A stretch of 30,919 nt of DNA from Candidatus Alistipes excrementipullorum (lineage in GTDB: Bacteria; Bacteroidota; Bacteroidia; Bacteroidales; Rikenellaceae), in the NCBI GenBank assembly GCA_019113665.1, contig DXGW01000061.1:1-30919 (forward strand), in the 5' to 3' direction. Below, in pieces: positions 16,181-25,218 of the stretch. Both the position numbers and the translations under genes were made by a program. Below the pieces are notes generated by a model, which saw only the letters and a list, made by a program, of their open reading frames with translations, was not told where the DNA came from and did not search any database. Positions within the stretch are counted from its first letter, which is position 1; each line of letters opens with the position of its first letter.

Positions 16181-18097
16181 ATGAACGAATACGGATACAT
16201 GAAGGTCGCGGCGGCCGTTCCGGAGGTGCGCATCGCAGACTGCCGGTTCAACGCCGAACGCATCGTCACGATGATGGAGAAGGCGTCCGACCGCGGCATC
16301 GAGGTTGTCGTCTTCCCCGAACTGTCGGTAACGGGTTACACCTGCGGCGACCTCTTCGGACAGTCGGCGCTGCTTGCGGCGGCCGAGAGCGCCGTCGGGG
16401 TTATCGCCGAACAGACCGCCGGGCTGTCGGTCACGGGCATCATCGGCACTCCCGTAGAGGTGAACGACAAACTCTACAACTGCGCGGTGGTCATCAGCGG
16501 CGGAAAAATCGAAGGCATCGTCCCCAAGTCCCATATCCCGAACTATTCCGAGTTCTACGAGGCCCGCTGGTTCGCTTCGGGGTCCGGGATCGGGGGCAGC
16601 TCCATAATCTTCGCCGGCCAACAGGCCGACTTCGGCTGTGACCTGCTCTTCGAGATCAACGGCGTACCCTGCGGCATCGAGATATGCGAGGATCTCTGGG
16701 TGCCGATACCTCCGTCATCGCAGATGGCGCTGAACGGAGCCAAGGTGATATTCAACCTCTCGGCAACGCCCGAAGTCATCGGGAAGCACGACTATCTGCG
16801 ACAGCTCGTCGCACAGCAGTCGGCCCGCACCCATTCGGCCTATGTCTATGCATCGTCGGGATTCGGCGAGTCTTCGACCGACCTTGTCTTCGCGGGCAAC
16901 GGCATCATAGCCGAATGCGGCCATATCGTGGCATCGGGCGAGCGCTTTTCGTATGACGAACAGCTCGTTGTTGCCGATGTGGACATCGAACTCATAGGCA
17001 ACGAACGCCGGCGCCGCAACACGTTCCGCGCCGAAGGCTATGAAAAGGAGTACACCATAAAGGCCATCACGAACGAGAACGACATGCCGGCAACATTCGA
17101 CCGCACGATCGACCCGCTGCCGTTCGTACCCTCGTCGGCCGACAGGCGCGACAGCAACTGCCGCGAAATATTCGCCATACAGTCGCACGGACTGGCACAG
17201 CGCATTGCGCACACGGGCTGCCGGTGTGCGGTCATCGGCATATCGGGCGGTCTCGACTCGACACTGGCACTGCTGGTAACGGTACGGACATTCGACCGGC
17301 TCGGGCTCGACCGCAAAGGCATAATAGGTGTTACGATGCCCGGTTTCGGAACCACGGGCCGCACGCATGACAACGCCGTGACCCTGATGCGCGAACTCGG
17401 TGTCAGCATGCGCGAAATACCGATAGCCGCAGCCTGCCGCCAGCACTTCGCCGACATAGGTCTCGACCCGTCGCAGCGCAACGTGGCATATGAAAATTCA
17501 CAGGCGCGCGAGCGCACGCAGATATTGATGGACATCGCCAACATGGAGGGAGGCATGGTTATCGGCACGGGAGACATGAGCGAGGCCGCACTCGGCTGGG
17601 CCACGTACAACGGCGACCACATGTCGATGTACAACGTCAACTGCTCGGTACCAAAGACCCTCGTACGCGAACTCGTAATCTGGGCCGCCGACAACGGCGC
17701 CGGCGAACGCGAGGCAGCCGCACTGCGTGACGTTGCCGCCACGCCCGTAAGCCCCGAACTGCTGCCCGCGGACGAGAACGGCGAAATAGCACAGAAGACC
17801 GAAGACCTGGTCGGGCCGTATGAGCTCCACGACTTTTTCCTCTTCAACATGCTGCGCTACGGGTTCACGCCGGCAAAGATAAGGTTCCTCGCCGGCAAGG
17901 CCTTCAACGGCAAATACGACGAAGAGGCCATCGACAAGTGGCTCAAGGTATTCATTCGCCGCTTCTTCTCGCAGCAGTACAAACGTTCGGCCGTACCCGA
18001 CGGGCCAAAGGTCGGCACAGTCGCACTGTCGCCCCGCGGCGACTGGCGCATGCCGTCGGACGCAGCCGCGGACGAATGGATCGACCCGCTTGGATAG
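16181..18097 (+). CDS. nadE: Glutamine-dependent NAD+ synthase
   Basis: Converts nicotinic acid adenine dinucleotide to NAD+ with ATP, taking ammonia from glutamine. 638 residues in two domains. The N-terminal nitrilase-type glutaminase (about 8-275) has the Glu-Lys-Cys triad at Glu47 (FPELSVTGY), Lys116 (PKSHIPNY) and Cys169 (GIEICEDLW). The C-terminal synthetase has the ATP pyrophosphatase loop SGGLDS at 355-360 and GTGDMSEAALGW. The ATG at 16181 is chosen because it sits 7 bases after pepT; an earlier in-frame ATG lies inside pepT. Third gene of the OPT-pepT-nadE operon, closed by a terminator at 18120-18152. With nadC at 28620 it gives two NAD pathway genes in the window. Confidence 0.96.
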   Translation: MNEYGYMKVAAAVPEVRIADCRFNAERIVTMMEKASDRGIEVVVFPELSVTGYTCGDLFGQSALLAAAESAVGVIAEQTAGLSVTGIIGTPVEVNDKLYNCAVVISGGKIEGIVPKSHIPNYSEFYEARWFASGSGIGGSSIIFAGQQADFGCDLLFEINGVPCGIEICEDLWVPIPPSSQMALNGAKVIFNLSATPEVIGKHDYLRQLVAQQSARTHSAYVYASSGFGESSTDLVFAGNGIIAECGHIVASGERFSYDEQLVVADVDIELIGNERRRRNTFRAEGYEKEYTIKAITNENDMPATFDRTIDPLPFVPSSADRRDSNCREIFAIQSHGLAQRIAHTGCRCAVIGISGGLDSTLALLVTVRTFDRLGLDRKGIIGVTMPGFGTTGRTHDNAVTLMRELGVSMREIPIAAACRQHFADIGLDPSQRNVAYENSQARERTQILMDIANMEGGMVIGTGDMSEAALGWATYNGDHMSMYNVNCSVPKTLVRELVIWAADNGAGEREAAALRDVAATPVSPELLPADENGEIAQKTEDLVGPYELHDFFLFNMLRYGFTPAKIRFLAGKAFNGKYDEEAIDKWLKVFIRRFFSQQYKRSAVPDGPKVGTVALSPRGDWRMPSDAAADEWIDPLG

Positions 18098-18119
18098 CGA
18101 ATCACTATTTCCGGCAACA

Positions 18120-18152
18120 CCCCGCATGCATTTTGCCATGCGGGGATTTTTT
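18120..18152 (+). terminator. nadE operon terminator
   Basis: Stem CCCCGCATG (18120-18128) with CATGCGGGG (18137-18145), an 8-base loop, then an A and a run of six T. Confidence 0.85.
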
Positions 18153-18280
18153 ATCTTCCGCCGTCGTCCTATTTTGAAAATCAACAGACAACCATAACGG
18201 CGCGCATATTGCATCAGGCTTGCAAAGGCGAGAATTAGACAAATTGTTGATAAAAAAATTAAAAATCCTTAAAATATCGC
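18153..18280 (+). other. AT-rich upstream region of gdhA
   Basis: No gene, tRNA or clear repeat is seen. From about 18236 to 18280 the sequence is a series of A- and T-tracts just upstream of the gdhA -33 element, which could act as an UP-like element or bind a regulator; this is inference only. Confidence 0.35.
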
Positions 18281-18311
18281 TTGCTTTTACAACGTCCAAG
18301 CCCTATTTTTG
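18281..18311 (+). promoter_or_regulatory. gdhA promoter
   Basis: TTG (18281-18283), 20 bases, then TATTTTTG (18304-18311): both elements of the Bacteroidetes primary-sigma promoter at the right spacing. The gdhA ATG lies 43 bases after the -7 element. Confidence 0.65.
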
Positions 18312-18353
18312 TGATGTATCAATCCGATTAACAACCTTAAAAGAGTTACCGCT

Positions 18354-19709
18354 ATGGAGAAATTGGCACAACAGTACGTCGACAACTTCATGACACAACT
18401 CATCGCGCGGAATCCGAACGAACCCGAATTCCATCAGGCCGTGAGAGAAGTTGCCGAATCATTGGCTCCCTACATCGTTTCCGATCCGGTCCTTCAGAAG
18501 ATGAAGATCCTGGAGCGTATAGCCGAACCCGAAAGAGTAGTTATCTTCCGCGTTCCATGGCTCAACGACAAGGGTGAGATCGAGATCAACCGCGGATACC
18601 GCGTCCAGATGAACAGCGCTATCGGCCCATACAAGGGAGGAATACGTTTCCACCCCTCGGTAAACTTGAGCATACTGAAGTTCCTCGCCTTCGAGCAGAC
18701 CTTCAAGAACAGCCTTACGACCCTGCCCATGGGCGGCGGCAAGGGCGGATCGGATTTCAACCCCAAGGGAAAGTCGGACAATGAAGTGATGAAGTTCTGC
18801 CAGTCCTTCATCACGGAACTCTACCGGCACATCGGCCAGGACACCGATGTACCCGCAGGCGACATCGGCGTAGGCGGACGCGAGATCGGCTTCATGTTCG
18901 GACAGTACAAGCGCCTGCGCGACGAGTTCACGGGCACCTTCACGGGCAAGGGCCTCGACTGGGGCGGCAGCCCGCTGCGCCCGGAAGCTACGGGTTACGG
19001 CGTATGCTACTTCGCGCAGGAGATGCTCGCCACACGCGGCGAGAGCTTCGAAGGCAAGACCGTAGCCATCTCCGGCTCGGGCAACGTGGCGCAGTACGCA
19101 GCACAGAAAGCCACACAACTGGGTGCAAAAGTCGTAACGATGTCCGACTCGTCGGGCTACATCTACGACCCCGAAGGCATCGACGCCAAGAAACTCGAAT
19201 ATGTGATGACGCTCAAGAACGTCTTCCGCGGCCGCATCAAGGAGTACGCCGAGCGCTATCCGTCGGCTCAATATTTCCCCGGCGAGCGTCCGTGGGGCGT
19301 AAAGTGCGACATCGCCATGCCGTGCGCAACACAGAACGAGCTGAACGGCGAAGAGGCCAGGATGCTCGTGGCCAACGGCTGCAAGTGCGTTGCCGAAGGT
19401 GCCAACATGCCCTCGACACCCGAGGCCATAGCCGTATTCCAGAGCCACAAGCTGCTCTACTCTCCCGGCAAGGCTTCGAATGCCGGCGGCGTGGCAACGT
19501 CGGGTCTCGAAATGACCCAGAACTCGTGGCGTCTGCAGTGGACCCGCGAAGAGGTCGATGAGAAGCTGCACTCGATAATGAAGAACATTCACGAGGTTTG
19601 CGTGAAGTACGGAACCGAAGAGGACGGATACGTCAACTACGTCAAGGGAGCCAACATCGGCGGTTTCATGAAGGTCGCCAATGCCATGCTCGCACAAGGC
19701 TGCGTATAA
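18354..19709 (+). CDS. gdhA: NADP-type glutamate dehydrogenase
   Basis: Interconverts 2-oxoglutarate plus ammonia and glutamate; a central nitrogen-assimilation enzyme in Bacteroidales. 451 residues, the size of the hexameric GDH I family. The substrate domain has KGGIRFHPSVN (94-104), PMGGGKGGSDFNPKG (125-139) with the active-site lysine, and PAGDIGVGGRE (167-177) with Asp170. The dinucleotide loop is GSGNVA at 241-246. Length and motif style point to the NADP(H) or dual-cofactor type, but the cofactor is not proven. It has its own promoter and a terminator directly after the stop, so it is a single-gene unit; YbaK follows beyond the hairpin. Confidence 0.95.
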   Translation: MEKLAQQYVDNFMTQLIARNPNEPEFHQAVREVAESLAPYIVSDPVLQKMKILERIAEPERVVIFRVPWLNDKGEIEINRGYRVQMNSAIGPYKGGIRFHPSVNLSILKFLAFEQTFKNSLTTLPMGGGKGGSDFNPKGKSDNEVMKFCQSFITELYRHIGQDTDVPAGDIGVGGREIGFMFGQYKRLRDEFTGTFTGKGLDWGGSPLRPEATGYGVCYFAQEMLATRGESFEGKTVAISGSGNVAQYAAQKATQLGAKVVTMSDSSGYIYDPEGIDAKKLEYVMTLKNVFRGRIKEYAERYPSAQYFPGERPWGVKCDIAMPCATQNELNGEEARMLVANGCKCVAEGANMPSTPEAIAVFQSHKLLYSPGKASNAGGVATSGLEMTQNSWRLQWTREEVDEKLHSIMKNIHEVCVKYGTEEDGYVNYVKGANIGGFMKVANAMLAQGCV

Positions 19710-19733
19710 CGGTCCCGATATATGGGAAAACGC

Positions 19734-19763
19734 GAGAGGCGTAACTTTACCGCCTCTCTTTTT
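19734..19763 (+). terminator. gdhA terminator
   Basis: Stem GAGAGGCG (19734-19741) with CGCCTCTC (19751-19758) followed by five T. The 9-base loop TAACTTTAC resembles a -7 element. The next gene starts only 8-14 bases after the T-run. Confidence 0.85.
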
Positions 19764-19771
19764 CACGATAG

Positions 19772-20266
19772 ATGACCATGTCGAAGAAGATAGAGAAGAC
19801 CAATGCCGCGCGCCTGCTCGACCGTGCGAAGATCGCATACGAACTGATACCCTACCAGGTCGACGAAAACGACCTGGCGGCGACGCACGTCGCCGCACAG
19901 TTGGGCGAGGATATCGCCTGCGTGTTCAAGACACTCGTGCTCAAGGGAGACCGTTCGGGTTATTTCGTGTGCGTCGTTCCCGGCGACCATGAAGTAGACC
20001 TGAAGGCGGCGGCAAAGGTATCGGGCAACAAGAAATGCGACCTGATACCGATGAAGGAGCTGCTGGGCGTCACCGGCTACATTCGCGGAGGCTGCTCGCC
20101 CATAGGCATGAAGAAGCCGTTTCCGACCTATCTGCACATAACGGCCGCAGAGCACCCGCACATATACATAAGCGCAGGGGTGCGCGGGCTGCAGATAAAG
20201 ATAGCTCCGTCGGACCTTATCGCATTCGTCGGGGCACTGACGGCCGACATCAGCCGGCCCATGTAA
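19772..20266 (+). CDS. ybaK: Aminoacyl-tRNA deacylase, YbaK family
   Basis: Hydrolyses mischarged Cys-tRNA-Pro (and possibly Cys-tRNA-Cys) in the cytoplasm as a proofreading factor. 164 residues, a single YbaK/EbsC domain without the ProRS body. The conserved lysine is in VFKTLVLKGD (51-60, Lys53); PGDHEVDLK (70-78) and GGCSPIGMK (106-114) are also typical. The start may be the ATG at 19772 or the one two codons later at 19778. It begins just after the gdhA terminator with no separate convincing promoter, so it probably depends on read-through or on a promoter inside the hairpin. It converges on rpoN, with a shared terminator at 20286-20318. Confidence 0.92.
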   Translation: MTMSKKIEKTNAARLLDRAKIAYELIPYQVDENDLAATHVAAQLGEDIACVFKTLVLKGDRSGYFVCVVPGDHEVDLKAAAKVSGNKKCDLIPMKELLGVTGYIRGGCSPIGMKKPFPTYLHITAAEHPHIYISAGVRGLQIKIAPSDLIAFVGALTADISRPM

Positions 20267-20285
20267 TTCAGCTGTCTCAAAATGC

Positions 20286-20318
20286 AATGCGGCAACTTTC
20301 TGGGAAAGTTGCCGCATT
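20286..20318. terminator. Two-way terminator between ybaK and rpoN
   Basis: A perfect 15-base-pair stem (20286-20300 with 20304-20318) with a TGG loop. On the plus strand it ends in ATTTT; on the minus strand a short T-run lies just beyond (GCATTTTGAG). It lies between convergent genes. Confidence 0.8.
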
Positions 20319-20337
20319 TTGTCGTGCACGTCGGTCA

Positions 20338-21768
20338 TCATATCTGCTTGCGCAGGCGTGCCACCGGTATGTTCAGCATTTCACGGTATTTGGCCACGGT
20401 ACGCCGGGCTATGCGGTATCCCTTCGAGTTGAGTATGTCCATCAGCGTCTCGTCGGTCATCGGGTGACGCTTGTCCTCGTTGTCGATACACTGCTGGAGA
20501 ATATTCTTGATCTCATAGCTCGACACCTCCTCGCCGCTGTCGGTCTGCATCGCCTCCGAAAAGAGCGACTTGAGAAGTATGATGCCGAACGACGTCTGCA
20601 CATACTTGCTGTTCACAACACGCGATATGGTCGATACGTCGAGGCCCGTACGGTCGGCGATGTCCTTGAGGATCATCGGTCGCAATTTGCTCTTGTCACC
20701 GTCCTTGAAGTACTCGCGCTGGTAGTCCAGTATCTCACGCATGGTACGCATCAGCGTATCGTGGCGCTGCTTGATGGCCGAAATGAACCATTTGGCCGAG
20801 TCGATCTTGCTCTTGACGAACTGCACGGCCTCGCGGTCCTCGGCCTTGACCGAGCCGTCGGCCTTGACCATGTCGCGTATCATGTCCATGTAGCGGCGGT
20901 TGATCCTGACTTCGGGCACGTTGTACGAATTGAGGCTCAAATCGAACTTGCCGTCGTGGTAGTCGAGAATGAAATCGGGTATGACATACGGCGTGGTGTC
21001 GGTACCTCCCTCCGAATAGAGGTTTCCCGGCTTGGGCGACAGGTGCCTGATCTCCTCTATGGCTTCGCGGAAATCCTCCTCGCTAACCTGCAGCCGTGCC
21101 ATGAGTTTCTCGTAATGTTTCTTGACGAACTCGTCGAAATAGAGGGTCACTATCTTTCGCGCAAGGCGCCTCGAACGCGTATTCATCGGCAGCTGGTCCA
21201 TCTGCAGCAACAGACACTCGCGCAGATTGCGCGCGCCGACCCCGGCGGGTTCGAGTTCGTGTATCACGTCCAGCAGCCGTTCGAGCTCGCTCTGGTCGCA
21301 CTCAATACCCAGCGAGAAGGCGATGTCGTCGCATATCGACGACAAATCGCGCCGCAGGTAGCCGTCATCGTCAATACTGCCGACGATGTACGACGCCAGC
21401 TTCATCTCACGGTCAGACAGGTTGCGATACCCCAACTGCTCGATAAGGAACTCCTGAAGCGATCGCCCGCCCGATATATAGACCGTACGCTGCTTGTCGT
21501 CCTTCGAATAGTTGTTTATGTGGCTCTTGTAGCTCGGGGTGTCGTCCTCGCGCAGATACTCGTCTACCGATATCTGCTGCGGCTGCTCCTCGTCCTCGCG
21601 GTGTTCCTCCTCTTCAAGGACGATATTGTCCTCGATCTCCTGCTTTATGCGCTGTTCGAGTTGGACCGTCGGCAGCTCGAGAAGCTTGATCATCTGGATC
21701 TGCTGCGGAGAGAGCTTCTGCTGAAGCGATAATTGCTGTTTCTGACTTATGGGCATAATGTTTTGCAA
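20338..21768 (-). CDS. rpoN: RNA polymerase sigma-54 factor
   Basis: Alternative sigma factor that directs RNA polymerase to -24/-12 promoters and needs an enhancer-binding ATPase to open them. 476 residues. Region I is Gln- and Leu-rich (LSLQQKLSPQQIQMIKLLELP, about 13-33); an acidic Glu-rich region II follows (about 45-70), then the core-binding domain. A helix-turn-helix (DIADRTGLDVSTISRVV) and the RpoN box ARRTVAKYRE at 454-463 close the protein. The start may be the first ATG (21768) or the in-frame ATG four codons later. It lies 135 bases after asnS on the same strand. No enhancer-binding protein is encoded in the window, so its regulon cannot be guessed from neighbours. Confidence 0.96.
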   Translation of the reverse strand: MQNIMPISQKQQLSLQQKLSPQQIQMIKLLELPTVQLEQRIKQEIEDNIVLEEEEHREDEEQPQQISVDEYLREDDTPSYKSHINNYSKDDKQRTVYISGGRSLQEFLIEQLGYRNLSDREMKLASYIVGSIDDDGYLRRDLSSICDDIAFSLGIECDQSELERLLDVIHELEPAGVGARNLRECLLLQMDQLPMNTRSRRLARKIVTLYFDEFVKKHYEKLMARLQVSEEDFREAIEEIRHLSPKPGNLYSEGGTDTTPYVIPDFILDYHDGKFDLSLNSYNVPEVRINRRYMDMIRDMVKADGSVKAEDREAVQFVKSKIDSAKWFISAIKQRHDTLMRTMREILDYQREYFKDGDKSKLRPMILKDIADRTGLDVSTISRVVNSKYVQTSFGIILLKSLFSEAMQTDSGEEVSSYEIKNILQQCIDNEDKRHPMTDETLMDILNSKGYRIARRTVAKYREMLNIPVARLRKQI

Positions 21769-21874
21769 TCATGGCGCACCCGAACCGCACATGGTACGGC
21801 CGCGCTGAATACATACTGCTTGTGCAGATTTCTCATCTATCGACACGGGGCACCTGCTGCGGGCAGGGCCCCGA

Positions 21875-21897
21875 CGGCCGCTTGCAGAAGCGGGCCG
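21875..21897 (-). repeat. Hairpin just after asnS
   Basis: CGGCCGCTT (21875-21883) and AAGCGGGCCG (21888-21897) form a GC-rich stem with one bulged G and a 4-base loop, 7 bases past the asnS stop. No T-run follows on the minus strand, so it may be a weak terminator, a pause site or an mRNA 3' end protector. Nothing else is seen in the asnS-rpoN gap (21769-21903). Confidence 0.45.
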
Positions 21898-21903
21898 CGC
21901 GGG

Positions 21904-23295
<1,392 letters not shown>

Positions 23296-23316
23296 TCAGT
23301 TTGAAATTGCAACTTA

Positions 23317-23347
23317 CAAAGGTAGGATTTATTTGTGATTTGACAAA
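23317..23347 (-). promoter_or_regulatory. asnS promoter
   Basis: On the minus strand: TTTG (23347-23344), 19 bases, then TACCTTTG (23324-23317). Both elements match the Bacteroidetes consensus perfectly, 21 bases before the start codon. It overlaps the plus-strand promoter at 23332-23362. Confidence 0.65.
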
Positions 23348-23362
23348 AAAAAAGTACCTTTG
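23332..23362 (+). promoter_or_regulatory. Promoter of the GH2-like gene
   Basis: TTTG (23332-23335), 19 bases, then TACCTTTG (23355-23362), a perfect match. It makes the ATG at 23409 the sensible start, because the upstream in-frame start at 23301 lies before the promoter. Confidence 0.65.
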
Positions 23363-23408
23363 CCCTGCACCGGCCCGCGAAAATCGCGGGCATTTCACGC
23401 AACAGGCA

Positions 23409-24719
23409 ATGAAAAGATACGCAATACTCATTCTGGCACTCTGCTCGGCGTGGTCAGCGTCGACAGCACAGACGCCGCAGATGCGGCGCTCGGAGTTCGT
23501 GACGTTCGACACGCGGCGCGACGCCCTCGCCGGCGACCGGTCGAAGACCCAACGCTACTTCGCCGTGGAACCGGCCTCCGAAGGCTCGGTCGAGGCCGGA
23601 GAACTCTACGCCCAGAGTTTCGACATTCCCGCCTCATGGAACGACTACAACACGTATCTCCACCTTGAGAATGTCGGATCGGCCTATACGCTCGCAATCA
23701 ACGGGCGGACCGTTGCCGAAGTCGAGGACGACCGTACGCCGGCCGACTTCCTGATCTCGCCGTGGCTTCAGCAGGGCAGCAACACGCTGTCGGTGATACT
23801 CCGCCCGAGCCGCCACCCCGAACTGCAGGAGGGCATACCCATGCCGCAGCGCCCGCGTTTCGACGGCAGCTACGTATTCGCGCAGCGCAAGCTACACGTC
23901 TACGACTTCAAGGCAGCGATAGTTCCCGACTCGACCGAAAAGTACGGCATATTCCGCATGGACGTCATCGCGGCCAACGATTTCAACTACGACGAAACTA
24001 TCGCCATAGGTTACGACATCTACTCGCCCGAGGGCAAACTCATAGACTACGGCGTGCGTGAAATGACACTTGCAGGCCGCTCGCGCGACACGCTGCACGT
24101 CAAGGCCGACATCTACGGCGCCTACACGCACAAATGGGGAGGCAACCGCGGCGAAGCCCCGCTCTACCCCGTAATGCTATATGTCAAGCGCAACGGCATG
24201 ATATACGAATACATACCGTTCAAGGCAGGGTTCGGCGTGAGCGAACTCGAGAACGGCCGCATCGTGCGCTTCGGTAAACCGATCGACATCGTCCGCCAGC
24301 GCTACAATGCCGCCGCCGACCGCACGACTACGGCCCGCGAGATCGCCGCGATGAAGAAGCAGGGCGTGAATACGCTCATACCCGACTTCCCGCAGCCCGA
24401 ATGGTTCTACGACGAGTGCGACCGCGCAGGCATCTATGTGATCGACCGCGCCAACATCAACGCCCCGCACAATGCCGGCGACCGCTCCGTAGGCGGCACC
24501 CCGTCGAACGACCCGGCGCTTCTCGACGAATACATCGGCCGTATCGACGCCATGTATTTCCGCGTGAACAACCACCCGTGCGTCATCGGCTTCATGCTCG
24601 GCGGCGAATCGGGCAACGGATACAACATGTACAAGGCCTACGAACACCTCAAGTCGCTTGAGGAACGCCGTCCCGTGATCTATGAGAATTCGTTCGGGGA
24701 GTGGAACTCGGACATGTAA
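23409..24719 (+). CDS. Secreted, truncated family-2 glycosidase-like protein, probably not a normal hydrolase
   Basis: 436 residues with a signal peptide (MKRYAILILALCSAWSASTA, cleavage before Gln21). Residues about 60-165 look like the sugar-binding jelly-roll of GH2 beta-galactosidases (FDIPASWNDYNTYLHLENVG). About 170-275 resembles the immunoglobulin-like domain, and about 290-436 the first part of the TIM barrel. NNHPCVIGFMLGGESGNG (387-404) corresponds to the LacZ segment with the acid/base glutamate, here Glu400, but the preceding Asn is Gly. The LacZ DEANIE motif reads DRANIN (346-351), the HYP segment is lost, and the protein stops at RPVIYENSFGEW, before the nucleophile. LacZ-type enzymes have about 1,000 residues. 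A binding role or pseudoenzyme is inferred. rlmH follows after 21 bases. Confidence 0.7.
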   Translation: MKRYAILILALCSAWSASTAQTPQMRRSEFVTFDTRRDALAGDRSKTQRYFAVEPASEGSVEAGELYAQSFDIPASWNDYNTYLHLENVGSAYTLAINGRTVAEVEDDRTPADFLISPWLQQGSNTLSVILRPSRHPELQEGIPMPQRPRFDGSYVFAQRKLHVYDFKAAIVPDSTEKYGIFRMDVIAANDFNYDETIAIGYDIYSPEGKLIDYGVREMTLAGRSRDTLHVKADIYGAYTHKWGGNRGEAPLYPVMLYVKRNGMIYEYIPFKAGFGVSELENGRIVRFGKPIDIVRQRYNAAADRTTTAREIAAMKKQGVNTLIPDFPQPEWFYDECDRAGIYVIDRANINAPHNAGDRSVGGTPSNDPALLDEYIGRIDAMYFRVNNHPCVIGFMLGGESGNGYNMYKAYEHLKSLEERRPVIYENSFGEWNSDM

Positions 24720-24740
24720 CAGCCAAACGCCGCGTACACG

Positions 24741-25214
24741 ATGAACATCGAGCTGATAGCCGTCGGCAAGACCGACATGGAAGAGGTGGCTTCACTGGTG
24801 GCCATGTACGCCCGCCGTATAAATTTCTACTGCAAGTTCTCGATCACCACGCTGCCCGACGTACGCAACACCCGCAAGCTCACGACCCGGCAGCAATGCA
24901 CACTTGAGGGCGAGGCTATCCTGCGCCAGATCTCCGAAGGCGATTATGTCGTTCTGCTCGACGAGCACGGCAGCGAGATGCGTTCGCTCGAGTTCGCCGA
25001 ATGGATACAGAAGCGCATGAACAGCGGCATACGACGTCTGGTGACAGTCATCGGCGGCCCGTACGGCTTCTCGGACGATGTGTACGCCCGTGCCAACGCC
25101 AAACTGTCGCTCTCGCGCATGACCTTCTCGCACCAGATCGTCAGGGCCATATTCACCGAGCAACTCTACAGGGCCTTCGCCATACTCAACAACGACCCAT
25201 ACCACCACGAATGA
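24741..25214 (+). CDS. rlmH: 23S rRNA (pseudouridine-1915-N3)-methyltransferase
   Basis: SPOUT-class methyltransferase that uses S-adenosylmethionine to methylate pseudouridine 1915 in helix 69 of 23S rRNA on assembled 70S ribosomes. The 157 residues are the usual length. The knot motifs are LLDEHG at 72-77 and the SAM-binding GGPYGF at 105-110, followed by LSLSRMTFSHQIVRAIFTEQLYRAF (122-146), the most conserved stretch of the family. It is 21 bases after the GH2-like gene. The regulator gene starts 4 bases after its stop, so the three are probably on one transcript. Confidence 0.95.
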   Translation: MNIELIAVGKTDMEEVASLVAMYARRINFYCKFSITTLPDVRNTRKLTTRQQCTLEGEAILRQISEGDYVVLLDEHGSEMRSLEFAEWIQKRMNSGIRRLVTVIGGPYGFSDDVYARANAKLSLSRMTFSHQIVRAIFTEQLYRAFAILNNDPYHHE

Positions 25215-25218
25215 GACG

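Noticed and set aside
14947..16299. 450-codon open frame on the minus strand opposite pepT
   Set aside because: Shadow of pepT, whose metal-binding residues are all present in the plus frame.
17186..17210. TGGCAC followed by TTGC, looking like a sigma-54 promoter near the rpoN gene
   Set aside because: It lies inside nadE and the GG-to-GC spacing is one base too long; no -24/-12 site with correct spacing was found in an intergenic region.
18098..18353. Possible tRNA or small RNA gene in the longest gene-free stretch
   Set aside because: No cloverleaf arms, TTCGAAT-type T-loop or CCA end can be found; the stretch is explained by a terminator, an AT-rich region and the gdhA promoter.
18459..19898. 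479-codon open frame on the minus strand opposite gdhA
   Set aside because: gdhA has complete family motifs on the other strand. The antisense frame is long because the GC-rich genes rarely use TTA, CTA and TCA codons, so few stops arise. Its product has no recognisable motif.
20035..21732. 565-codon open frame on the plus strand opposite rpoN
   Set aside because: Same cause; rpoN has its full helix-turn-helix and RpoN box, and the plus-strand product is compositionally odd with no family features.
24720..24740. Remnant of a C-terminal GH2 catalytic half after the truncated gene
   Set aside because: Only 21 bases separate the stop from rlmH and all three frames there lead nowhere, so there is no broken longer gene in the window.
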